Source of the DNA: an uncultured beta proteobacterium
Lineage (GTDB): Bacteria; Pseudomonadota; Gammaproteobacteria; Burkholderiales; Burkholderiaceae
Length of the DNA stretch: 52,392 nt
NCBI GenBank assembly: GCA_903821995.1
Contig: CAIJNI010000026.1
Coordinates: 1 to 52,392, forward strand
Direction: 5' to 3'
Within the stretch, counting starts at the first letter, position 1; every line of letters starts with the position of its first letter. A model generated the notes under the pieces. It worked only from the letters and a program-made list of their open reading frames with translations. It was not told the DNA's origin and did no database searches. The position numbers and the translations under genes are program-made. This document shows, one piece after another, positions 44,570 through 52,392 of the stretch.

Positions 44570-46102
44570 TTAATTTTCGGATTCGATTTTTAACAGATGA
44601 AGCTGGCTATTTATCTCTCTGGCCTTTAATACGATCGATTGGTCAACCTTGTTTGCCCAAGATTGTATCAATGACTGATACGATTGAAAGTCATCAGACA
44701 TAAAATCTGGGAAGCTTACATTTTTATCTGTCCGCGTTGCTAGACGCAATTGGTCTTTCTTATACAACATGCTTGAAATACAGTCGTAATTTCTAAAATA
44801 GACCATTTCTGTTGATAAGTTGCATGCCTCAGAGGTAGATAGCTTTTCTATAAAAATTTTATTACGTCTTTCTTGATCCTTTAGCAAATCCACCCCCCTA
44901 GATAATTCAGCTCCAGAGTATGCCCCAACAAAAATACCATCAATTGAAATAGTATATTTCCTAACACTATCTAGACCATCTATTTTCCATATGAATTTTC
45001 CCAAAGCATTCACTTCAGCATTGTTAATTAACTGTCGATCCGCAATAGAAATCGGAAATGGTACGGGGGGAAGCATTGAAGTAATATCAAGAGTGGCACT
45101 GACTGCATTTTTCATTGGAGAATTAACAGTTTTCAGCGGCAATTCAGCAATACCGACCACCTTAAATGTAGAGCTCAACTCCTGTGCACTGTAATTACTA
45201 CTAATCATCGACTCGGATAAATCAGCACCAATCCCTCGAAGGATTTGCGTTGCCATGATCGCATGCCCAGCAGGACCGGGGTGAATCCTATCAGAAATCA
45301 ATCGAAGCGAACTACCCGCCCCAAGGTTCTTTAAAGTTTGTTTTAAAGGACCCTGCCAATTAATAATAATGACATCTGGATCTGATGGTCTCTGATGCAT
45401 TGCATAGGTGTATTTTTCAAGATTTTTTTGACGTGCATATAACTTATTCCCTCCCGCTACCCCAACTAAATCGATAGGCGAGGGATCAATCCAAACAATC
45501 TTCCTTACTCCAGCAGCTTTTAAACGAGCAATGATGCTATCCATATTAGGGAAAAAATTGGCGTGAGAACTATTGTCAAAATAGCCCGCATCATTCATGC
45601 CAAAATTAATAAAAACAACATTAGGTTGATAGGCCAATACGTCACGATCAATTCTCTCTAAACCATTCCACGCAGAATGGCCACCAATACCAGCATTGAC
45701 GTAACTCATTTGCAAATCCGGCCTTCTTAAAAGAAAAAAATCTTCGACATATCTCGCATAAGCCATTGCCGCTGTAATACTATCCCCAAACCAAACAATA
45801 CGATCTCCCTGCTTAAGAATTAACTCTGACGCTTTTGGAGTATCTATATCAGCCTGAGCACTAGTAGGCGAAGTAATATTGCTTAACGAACTACTCACGT
45901 TACTTCTATTAGCCTGTGATGATTTTGATTGAGATGCGCTACTGTTATTTTTTGTTACACCTAAAACAAGGGTGGAATTGAATAAAAAATTAGCCACAAT
46001 CAGGGGGATAAAATAAGCAAAATGTTGATTCTTCATTATTTTTAACCAATAGTTCTTAAATCGATTTAACAGCATTGATAGCAATGGGTAGCGATAAATC
46101 AC
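44570..46102 (-). CDS. Membrane-anchored or secreted SGNH/GDSL hydrolase
   Basis: A 510-residue protein with a hydrophobic N-terminal segment (FAYFIPLIVANFLFNSTLVL), then a Ser/Asn-rich linker and an SGNH domain. Block I is VWFGDSITAAM (nucleophile Ser), block II GIGGHSAWNG, block III FGMNDAGY, and block V DRIHPGPAGHAI. The C-terminal 200 residues are of unknown type. Such enzymes add or remove acyl groups on glycans. The GTG start at 46102 overlaps the previous gene's stop (GTGA), favouring coupling. An ATG at 46036 would give a more ordinary signal peptide. It is the third gene of an MBOAT operon. Confidence 0.85.
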   Translation of the reverse strand: MIYRYPLLSMLLNRFKNYWLKIMKNQHFAYFIPLIVANFLFNSTLVLGVTKNNSSASQSKSSQANRSNVSSSLSNITSPTSAQADIDTPKASELILKQGDRIVWFGDSITAAMAYARYVEDFFLLRRPDLQMSYVNAGIGGHSAWNGLERIDRDVLAYQPNVVFINFGMNDAGYFDNSSHANFFPNMDSIIARLKAAGVRKIVWIDPSPIDLVGVAGGNKLYARQKNLEKYTYAMHQRPSDPDVIIINWQGPLKQTLKNLGAGSSLRLISDRIHPGPAGHAIMATQILRGIGADLSESMISSNYSAQELSSTFKVVGIAELPLKTVNSPMKNAVSATLDITSMLPPVPFPISIADRQLINNAEVNALGKFIWKIDGLDSVRKYTISIDGIFVGAYSGAELSRGVDLLKDQERRNKIFIEKLSTSEACNLSTEMVYFRNYDCISSMLYKKDQLRLATRTDKNVSFPDFMSDDFQSYQSLIQSWANKVDQSIVLKAREINSQLHLLKIESEN

Positions 46103-47589
46103 TGGCCATTCTTTTGATTATTACTGATGTCAGGATTCTTTTCAGATAAATTTTCGATATTCCGATCATCGTTTAAACTTTCTTTGGGAACGACAGTCGA
46201 TTCTTCATTGCCTGTTATCCCTTTTTTAGAATCTTCTTTTTCCCCATTTAAGGACCAAGCATTTTTTGATCCATTAGCCAAATCTTTTAAGCGCTGCTGA
46301 TGAGCTCCAGAATTCGCAATCATAGTCACATTAACAAAAACCAGATCGGTAATACCAAAAGTCGAAATAATTTCTTTTATATTTCTCGTTAGATATCGAT
46401 AATCAATGACAACAACCGTGTCAAAATGAGATAACAAATAAGGGGCAAATGCATTCCCGTAAGAATTTTTGACCAACAATACTTTCTTTCCAGTACCTGC
46501 GTTTGTATTGGCCACCATTAACGGCAAATCACCACCTAAGAAAATCAAATAGCCCGGTGACTTAGGCGAGAAGAAAGACCAGGCAACTGGAGTCTTTTGA
46601 TCTGGCCCTGCATATTCAAAACTACTCAACACCTTGACGGGAGGAATGTAATACTCCGTAAACTTATCCGCACCTTCTATTTCTGGAGCGCGAGTTAAAT
46701 TCCAATAAGAGCCCAAGATACCCGGTGCAATATGCTTATCCATATCCGACAAACTAACCGGCTTAATTTGGTTTGAAATAGCCCATGCACGGTAGGCATA
46801 ATAGGCGCCTAGTCCTGTCCAGTGATGATCTGTCTTATAAAATAATGGTTCACTCTCATGCCCCTGCATCTCTTGAATAACTTGAGCAAAATGAATATCT
46901 GGAGAAAGTTGTGCCCGAAGATCTTCGATATTCTTTGCTTCCGCTCTTGCATGAGATTGATATTTTTCCGGAAGATAAAAATAACTACTAGTAGGTGTAT
47001 AAACTACTGAAACCTTGATCGGCGATTTGAGTGATGGATCGCTTGCAAATTTATCTTTCCAGAAATTCACTGAATTTGCAAACCCCCGAATCGACGCAGC
47101 ACTTCCCCCAAAAAGAAATAGCGCTTGATCCTTATGAATTAAAACGCCTTCTACCATTTTTAATCCATTAGAATCTTTTTTATTGGATTCATTTGCTTTT
47201 TTGTGTCGCGCATCCATAGAATTAGTATCTTCAAAGCCGTTATCAGCACCTTTGATTTCAAGCACGTAATCTTGTAAATTTATCCCCCTTAAGGATTTCA
47301 GGTGACTGGCTAAGGGAATCATTACGCCACGCAATGGAAAATGATCTGATATATAGGCTTCAACATTTTTCGTATAAGTCCCATTAACTAACGATTGAAT
47401 CGTTAACTCTGGCCATTGGAATAACTTGCGTTTTTCTTCTAGTGATACTTGAACTGGATTGTATATATCCCTTAGAAAAAATATCCCAAAAATAAACAAG
47501 ATGACTGGAATCGTCAGACAATAGATTGCTCTATAAGTGGTTATTTTGGGAGTTTCATGATCAAGATTAAATAATGAGTTTTCTATCAT
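46099..47589 (-). CDS. DHHW / AlgX-AlgJ-like SGNH O-acetyltransferase partner
   Basis: A 496-residue membrane-anchored protein: one N-terminal transmembrane helix (YCLTIPVILFIFGIFFL) then an extracytoplasmic domain. The segments EEKRKLFQWPEL and YISDHFPLRG are typical of AlgX/AlgJ/DHHW proteins. The catalytic DxH is in YKTDHHWTGLGAYYAYRAW and a further conserved block is VKNSYGNAFAPYLLSHF. These proteins take acetyl groups delivered by an MBOAT and put them on polysaccharide. The C-terminal 60 residues are charged and disordered. It lies 17 bases after the MBOAT gene, and its stop overlaps the GDSL gene start. Confidence 0.85.
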   Translation of the reverse strand: MIENSLFNLDHETPKITTYRAIYCLTIPVILFIFGIFFLRDIYNPVQVSLEEKRKLFQWPELTIQSLVNGTYTKNVEAYISDHFPLRGVMIPLASHLKSLRGINLQDYVLEIKGADNGFEDTNSMDARHKKANESNKKDSNGLKMVEGVLIHKDQALFLFGGSAASIRGFANSVNFWKDKFASDPSLKSPIKVSVVYTPTSSYFYLPEKYQSHARAEAKNIEDLRAQLSPDIHFAQVIQEMQGHESEPLFYKTDHHWTGLGAYYAYRAWAISNQIKPVSLSDMDKHIAPGILGSYWNLTRAPEIEGADKFTEYYIPPVKVLSSFEYAGPDQKTPVAWSFFSPKSPGYLIFLGGDLPLMVANTNAGTGKKVLLVKNSYGNAFAPYLLSHFDTVVVIDYRYLTRNIKEIISTFGITDLVFVNVTMIANSGAHQQRLKDLANGSKNAWSLNGEKEDSKKGITGNEESTVVPKESLNDDRNIENLSEKNPDISNNQKNGQ

Positions 47590-47606
47590 AATTTTTTGAG
47601 TCTCAT

Positions 47607-49094
47607 TTAAAATCTAAAATATAAGAATGGGTTATAACTTTGCCCAACCAAAAGGCTCGTGCACGATAACAACATCACCACATCTAATATCAAGAGAAAA
47701 ACCCAACCATAGTATTGATTGAGAGGATTACGTCCAAGTTTCATCACATATGATTTCAGCCAATCGCCCAATGGAGCACACCATACTATTGCAAGTACCA
47801 AGACAAATATCCGACTCGTCACATTGTTTGCAGTATGAATAGAAGTAAAAGGATTACTGGTAAAACCAAATAAAACCTTTAGAAACAGTGCTAATTTAGA
47901 AAAGTCCGTAAAGTAAAAAATTGCCCAGCCAATCACAACAACAAACAAGAGATAAATATGACTTAAAAATTTAGGCAATGTTCCAAGAAACTTAGCAAGG
48001 AACATTCTTTCAAAGGCAATAAAAACACCAAAATACAGACCCCAAATCACAAAATTCCAACTCGCACCATGCCATAACCCCGTTAAACCCCAAACAATAA
48101 ATAAATTGCGCATCGCCTTGGTTTGATTTCCTCCAAGCGGAATATAAATGTAATCCCTAAAAAATGTACTCAGAGAAATATGCCATCTGCGCCAGAACTC
48201 TGTGACACTTCGGGAGATATAAGGATGATTAAAATTTTCCAAATAGTGAAAGCCAAACATTCTCCCAAGGCCAATAGCCATATCTGAGTAGGCAGAGAAA
48301 TCAAAATAAATCTGAAGGGTAAACATGATTAACCCCAACCAGGCATCCACCAAAGAGATTTGTGTCAAATCTGAATTTAAACTCGCATTTGCCCATTCCC
48401 CTAAGACGTTAGCAACAAATACTTTTTTAAATAGCCCAAAACAAACCCGGTGCAACCCATAACTAAAATCTGTCCAGGTGTGCCTGCGGTTTTTGATTTC
48501 ATGGGCAATATGCACATAACGCACAATTGGGCCGGCGACTAACTGATGGTACAGACTTACAAACAATAGAAAGTCTAAGAATTTTCTTTGAGATTTAACT
48601 TCGCCACGATACACATCAATGACATAGGAAATTGTTTGAAAGGTATAAAAAGAAATTCCAATAGGTAAGGAAAATCCTGGTGAATGAATATTTAGACCTA
48701 AGATTCCATTCACTGTCCCCACAAAGAAGTCACAATATTTAAATGCTGCTAATAGTGACAAATTAGAAAGCAAGGAAATAATCAAGGGTATTTTAGCTTT
48801 TGCAGTACCTTGATATTTTTCAATGAACTGCCCCATTTTCCAATCGATTGCTGAACTGTAGAGCAGAAGAGATAACCAAATAGGCTCCCCCCAAGCATAA
48901 AACAACATACTAAACGCAACTAAAACTAAGTTTTGAAACTGGGTAGCTGGCTCTCCTATTTGGGCGAAATAGCTTGGAATTTGAGCAGGAGATCGAAGAG
49001 CAATATGACAAAAATCACGAATACTTTTACCAAAATAAACCAGCAAATTAAGTGGTAAAAATATGTACAAGAAAATGAGGGAGGCAAAAACCAT
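47607..49094 (-). CDS. MBOAT family membrane O-acyltransferase, AlgI/PatA-like
   Basis: A 495-residue polytopic membrane protein with about ten hydrophobic segments. The active region IYFDFSAYSDMAIGLGRMFG, NHPYISRSVTEFWRRWHISLS and FRDYIYIPLGGN are diagnostic of AlgI-type MBOATs. The catalytic His is in LTGLWHGASWNFVIWG. It transfers acetyl groups across the inner membrane for modification of an exopolysaccharide or peptidoglycan. The acceptor is not evident, because no alginate or cellulose synthase gene is present. It is the first gene of the three-gene unit, with a 435-base intergenic region upstream. Confidence 0.92.
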   Translation of the reverse strand: MVFASLIFLYIFLPLNLLVYFGKSIRDFCHIALRSPAQIPSYFAQIGEPATQFQNLVLVAFSMLFYAWGEPIWLSLLLYSSAIDWKMGQFIEKYQGTAKAKIPLIISLLSNLSLLAAFKYCDFFVGTVNGILGLNIHSPGFSLPIGISFYTFQTISYVIDVYRGEVKSQRKFLDFLLFVSLYHQLVAGPIVRYVHIAHEIKNRRHTWTDFSYGLHRVCFGLFKKVFVANVLGEWANASLNSDLTQISLVDAWLGLIMFTLQIYFDFSAYSDMAIGLGRMFGFHYLENFNHPYISRSVTEFWRRWHISLSTFFRDYIYIPLGGNQTKAMRNLFIVWGLTGLWHGASWNFVIWGLYFGVFIAFERMFLAKFLGTLPKFLSHIYLLFVVVIGWAIFYFTDFSKLALFLKVLFGFTSNPFTSIHTANNVTSRIFVLVLAIVWCAPLGDWLKSYVMKLGRNPLNQYYGWVFLLILDVVMLLSCTSLLVGQSYNPFLYFRF

Positions 49095-49529
49095 TCAGCT
49101 TTATTATTAAATTCTAGAATTAAGTGTCAATATCTTACTGTAAATAAAAGAAATTTTCTCTTGATCGGGCGGAGTTCAAGGAAAAATCATAAAATATTTG
49201 AATTGTAAAATCCGTGAAATAAAGTATTTTTACTCTCCAAATCAAGTGGGGTTAGAGGTGTAACTTGGGATGAAAGTTGTCATTTTGACCACAATCCTCA
49301 TTCCACATCATAAAAAAATGCACGATGTGTAGATTTTTAACTAATTACCCCGTCAATTCCTTTTCAAAATTATTTTTGTAACACATTGAAACTTATTAAG
49401 TTTAAAAGGATTTTTTTTATTTATTGAATTTTGAATGATTTATATTACTTTTAGTTATCATTTCATTATTCTATATTCTTGACCAATCCAATTAAAGCTA
49501 TAAGATAGCCCCATGTTCTTGACCCATGG
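49095..49529. other. 435-base AT-rich divergent intergenic region
   Basis: This region separates the MBOAT operon (minus) and the lytic transglycosylase gene (plus). It contains no convincing gene. I see a small perfect hairpin AAACTT-ATT-AAGTTT (49389-49403), long A/T tracts and a candidate plus-strand promoter near its right end. A minus-strand promoter for the MBOAT operon must also be here but I could not define it. Confidence 0.55.
49479..49506 (+). promoter_or_regulatory. Candidate sigma-70 promoter for the lytic transglycosylase gene
   Basis: TTGACC (49479-49484) matches the -35 consensus at five of six positions. TAAGAT (49501-49506), after a 16-base spacer, matches the -10 element at four of six. 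Transcription would start near 49513, leaving a very short or absent 5' leader before the coding frame. Confidence 0.45.
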
Positions 49530-50417
49530 TTGCTTTCTTTGAAATTAAAAAATTTTCTATATCACTTAGCCAAATTGCCTCAATGTATTGGGTCAAAGTT
49601 CTTTAGTCGTCGCAATTTCAATCTACTGAAAAACAGTTCTGCAGTCATCGGAGCATTCTGCTTCTTTGCAGCAATGATCAATCCCCCACTCAGAGCTGAG
49701 CTCGCATCTACCCTGTTGCCTGAAAACTTGATTAAAGACGTCCAGAACCTTGCAGAGAACTATACCAGTCCATCAATTACTAAAGTATCCATTGACATAG
49801 GATCAAATCAATTTAGTGAAATTGAACTTATTAACATGGCTATTTTGAATAAAAATACTCCATCCATTGCACAAGTGGCTAGTCAATACAATGGCAAAAT
49901 TGACATGAGTGCAACAAATACGCCCATACTTGATACGATCGCTAATCAAAAAGTATTGGCCGAGCATATTGTTAAGAAATACAGGCTAGACTATGTCGCT
50001 GCGACGGAATACATCTCTCACGCAGTTGTTGTTGGTAAAGAGACCAATCTAGACCCCGTCCTACTCCTAGCAGTAATGGCCGTTGAATCTGGCTACAACC
50101 CTAAAGCACAAAGTCCTGCTGGGGCCCAAGGCTTAATGCAAGTGATCACAGGATTTCAAACTAATCTTTATGCGCCCTACGGTGGGAATTCTGCCGCCTT
50201 CAGACCTGAAGCTAATATCCGAATTGGCGCAGTGGTAATAAGGCAACTCATTGCTCAAACAGGTTCTTTACAAGCTGCGCTTCGCTATTATGTTGGAGGC
50301 GCTTACTATAACGATGGTGGATACACCTCTAAGGTTCTACGCGAAAAATCAGAGTTTGAATCAAAACTAAATAAGAATTTGGTCAGCTTTACTCCGTACA
50401 CTGTGATATCTAACTAA
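49530..50417 (+). CDS. Lytic transglycosylase, SLT domain, membrane-linked
   Basis: A protein of about 295 residues with a basic N-terminus and a hydrophobic segment (AVIGAFCFFAAMINPPL), so exported or anchored. The C-terminal SLT domain shows the catalytic Glu in LAVMAVESGYNPKAQSPAGAQGLMQV, then RPEANIRIGAVVIRQL and ALRYYVGG. It cleaves peptidoglycan strands with formation of 1,6-anhydro ends. No in-frame ATG precedes the hydrophobic segment. TTG at 49530 or 49539 and a CTG further in are the options, so the start is uncertain. A PH-domain gene follows after 51 bases. Confidence 0.85.
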   Translation: MLSLKLKNFLYHLAKLPQCIGSKFFSRRNFNLLKNSSAVIGAFCFFAAMINPPLRAELASTLLPENLIKDVQNLAENYTSPSITKVSIDIGSNQFSEIELINMAILNKNTPSIAQVASQYNGKIDMSATNTPILDTIANQKVLAEHIVKKYRLDYVAATEYISHAVVVGKETNLDPVLLLAVMAVESGYNPKAQSPAGAQGLMQVITGFQTNLYAPYGGNSAAFRPEANIRIGAVVIRQLIAQTGSLQAALRYYVGGAYYNDGGYTSKVLREKSEFESKLNKNLVSFTPYTVISN

Positions 50418-50468
50418 CCCTCTGTATAGAATTTTCATAAAATCTATACTTCAATCAAAAGGTCTTCT

Positions 50469-50852
50469 GTGGGAAATTATGTAGATAACAACTTAATTGC
50501 TGGAGAACAAGTCATCTATGAAGCTAAAAACCATTGGGTGACTTTTATTTCTTGGCGATCACTGCTGACACTAGGCCTACTCCCCTATATTGACTTAAAA
50601 ACAAATGAGTATGTGATTACAAACAAAAGAGTGATGATTAAAATCGGACTGGTCAGTCGCAAAACATTAGAAATGAACCTGAGCAAGGTAGAGTCAATAT
50701 CCGTTAATCAAGGCATTATCGGTCGCATTTTGAGCTATGGTGATATGACAGTTGTCGGCTCAGGAGGCACCACCGAAAGCTTTTACTATATTTCAAATCC
50801 TCTAAAGTTCAGAAAGAATTATCAAGAAGCGAGTAACGCTCTGAGCAATTAA
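50469..50852 (+). CDS. Bacterial PH-domain (bPH2/YdbT-like) protein
   Basis: A 127-residue product composed almost entirely of a bacterial PH-like domain. NEYVITNKRVMIKIGLVSRKTLEMNLSKVESI followed by GRILSYGDMTVVGSGG is the core strand pattern of bPH2. The N-terminal part contains a short hydrophobic stretch (WVTFISWRSLLTLGLLPY) that could touch the membrane. The start codon is GTG, supported by AAAAGG six bases upstream. Role unknown; in other bacteria such proteins are often membrane-associated. It may be co-transcribed with the transglycosylase. Confidence 0.8.
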   Translation: MGNYVDNNLIAGEQVIYEAKNHWVTFISWRSLLTLGLLPYIDLKTNEYVITNKRVMIKIGLVSRKTLEMNLSKVESISVNQGIIGRILSYGDMTVVGSGGTTESFYYISNPLKFRKNYQEASNALSN

Positions 50853-51023
50853 AGTCTAGAACCGTCTCTTATGCTCCAATTACTAGCCCCTAATATTAAA
50901 TTAGTCCACAGTTAATTCATGAGTCAATTGTTTTAGAAAAAACTTTGAAAAGAGAGAGTGAATACAGAGTTAAATTCTGTTTCAAAATTTAGTCCTATAG
51001 TCAACAATAGAGAAATATGAAGA

Positions 51024-52334
51024 TTATTTCATGAAGACAAATTTACCGGCAACCATCGTAGCCACTGGAAATAGATTACGAATCTCAGTAATTGGCACAG
51101 TTAAATAATCTTTATTTAACACAAGCAAATCAGCATATTTACCAGGTTGTATAGATCCTATATTATTTTCTTGAAATAAAAATTTAGCATTATTTCTTGT
51201 GTGAGCAATTAAAGCCTCCTCGCGAGTCACAGATTGATAATTAATCTTTTTTCCATTAACCATTCTTCCTGTAACTGCAAAATCAAGGTTATAGAATGGA
51301 TTAGCAGTTGTTACTGCTGTTGCATCGGATCCCAGTCCCCATGTAATTCCACTATCTTGAACCATCCTAAATGGAGGCATAGTTTTTGAGTAGTCTGCAT
51401 GCACATTTTGCATTAATTGACCTTGAATTAATGGACGGCAATGAAGTCCTACAGACATACCTAATTTTTTCATACGATTGATTTGTTCAATTGAGATTTG
51501 ATCTACGTGGGAAAAACTCCATTTCAAACCTTTAATTGGGATCTCTTTATTAAGAGCTTCGTATTCATCTAAATAGGCATCAATTGCATTTTTCATTTCC
51601 ACATGTGCATTAAGCATCAATCCTTTTGAAGCAATCGCTTTGATTAATCTTCTGACCTGTTCCATATTTTGCGACTGAACTTTATAATCACTACTAAGCA
51701 AAGTTGTGGTTGCAGGTCCATACAAAGACTCACCCCAGCCAATATTGTCAATAAAATCACTACCCTGAAAAGGTTTTTGTGCACTTACCTCTAATAAAAC
51801 TTTATCTACCTCTTCAGGATTAGATGGTGATTGCATGGTTGTATAAAAAGCTCTTACAGTTAACTTACCTTGGTCTGCCAAAGACTGGTAAGCATGATAA
51901 TGACGCTCATCAATACCTCGACCACCAGCGTCATACCAAGCGGTGATACCTAATTGATTAAGATAACTTGCGTAAGTTTTTACATTTTCTTGCCATTCCT
52001 GAGGGTTCGGTAGGGGCAATTTTGCAGCTATAAAAGCTACACCTCCAGCACCTTCAACGATACCGGATACCTTCCCATTTGCAGTTTTTAAAATTTTTCC
52101 ACCACGAGGGTCAGGTGTATTTTCATTAATATTTAATTGTGTAATTGCTGCAGAGTTTAAAAAAGTACGAAGATAAACCTCCTGAATAACAAGAGGAATA
52201 CTTTTTGAAATTTGGTCCAATTCTTCAAGATCAAATCCCCTAGGATCATCTAAGAACTGCGTTCTAGACCAACCGCCTATAGTAATGACCCATTCACCTG
52301 ATTTAGCTTTTGCTACAGCTTGTTTTATCAGTTG
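51024..52334 (-). pseudogene. YtcJ-like amidohydrolase missing its N-terminal domain
   Basis: The frame encodes roughly the C-terminal 80 percent of a metal-dependent amidohydrolase. Upstream of the first TTG (52220) the family sequence AVAKAKSGEWVITIGGWSRTQFLDDPRG continues in frame but ends at a TGA (52335-52337). Farther upstream, stops in the other two frames (within the last 55 bases) leave no room for the N-terminal HxH metal site. Other ligand regions are present: LNAHVEMKN, WSFSHVDQIS and GLGSDATAV, and the C-terminal IQPGKYADLLVLNKDY is intact. The gene seems cut off near 52335 by a deletion or rearrangement. A functional short form is unlikely. Confidence 0.65.
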
Positions 52335-52392
52335 TCATGGTGGCAACATTTCATCACATTGCTTTATTTTTGATTGGTATAGCTACGGTTTG

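Noticed and set aside
1..52392. CRISPR array, tRNA genes, integrase or insertion sequences
   Set aside because: I found no regularly spaced repeats, no tRNA-like cloverleaf with TTCGA arm, and no transposase or integrase motif in any frame inspected.

Overview
The window looks like a chromosomal segment of a low-GC betaproteobacterium of the Burkholderiaceae, most like Polynucleobacter. This is inferred from gene content and order: surE-pcm-nlpD, dnaX-ybaB-recR next to a 4.5S RNA gene, addB-addA, trxA-rho-rpmE2, and two Bug-type solute-binding proteins. No database search was possible. I see no tRNA or rRNA gene, CRISPR array, transposase or phage gene.

Bases 1-21300 are mostly housekeeping. 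The minus strand carries an operon for DNA repair and replication (dnaX, ybaB, recR), a stationary-phase/repair group (surE, pcm, nlpD, cut by the window edge) and addB-addA. The plus strand carries the 4.5S SRP RNA, trxA, a long rho leader, rho, rpmE2 with a clear terminator, a GT39-type membrane glycosyltransferase and a MATE exporter. A VOC protein, a c'-type cytochrome facing a b561-type cytochrome, a 25-residue basic mini-protein and a YheS-like ABC-F ATPase follow.

Bases 21400-31800 are accessory and all on the minus strand. A FAD-linked 2-hydroxyacid oxidase and a Bug / ornithine-cyclodeaminase-like / DapA-like group come first in transcription order. After them come a phytochelatin-synthase-like peptidase and a gamma-glutamyltransferase, both with export signals, which suggests periplasmic glutathione breakdown. 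The run ends with a heme-containing Vgb-like propeller and a Tat-exported Kelch propeller.

Bases 31850-35600 hold a small secreted basic protein and a pair consisting of an HMW1C-like cytoplasmic N-glycosyltransferase and a TPR-radical SAM-SPASM protein. Bases 35600-43240 look like one catabolic island. A LysR regulator is divergent from two tandem DapA-family paralogues (the second has lost the Schiff-base lysine) and an SDR. Opposing them are a Bug protein, an MmgE/PrpD protein and a TcuA-like flavoprotein. The substrate is probably a polycarboxylate, but this is inference.

Bases 43600-52392 carry an exported metallo-beta-lactamase-fold protein, a three-gene O-acetylation operon (MBOAT, DHHW/AlgX-like, GDSL), a membrane-linked lytic transglycosylase with a non-ATG start, a bacterial PH-domain protein, and an amidohydrolase gene that has lost its 5' end.
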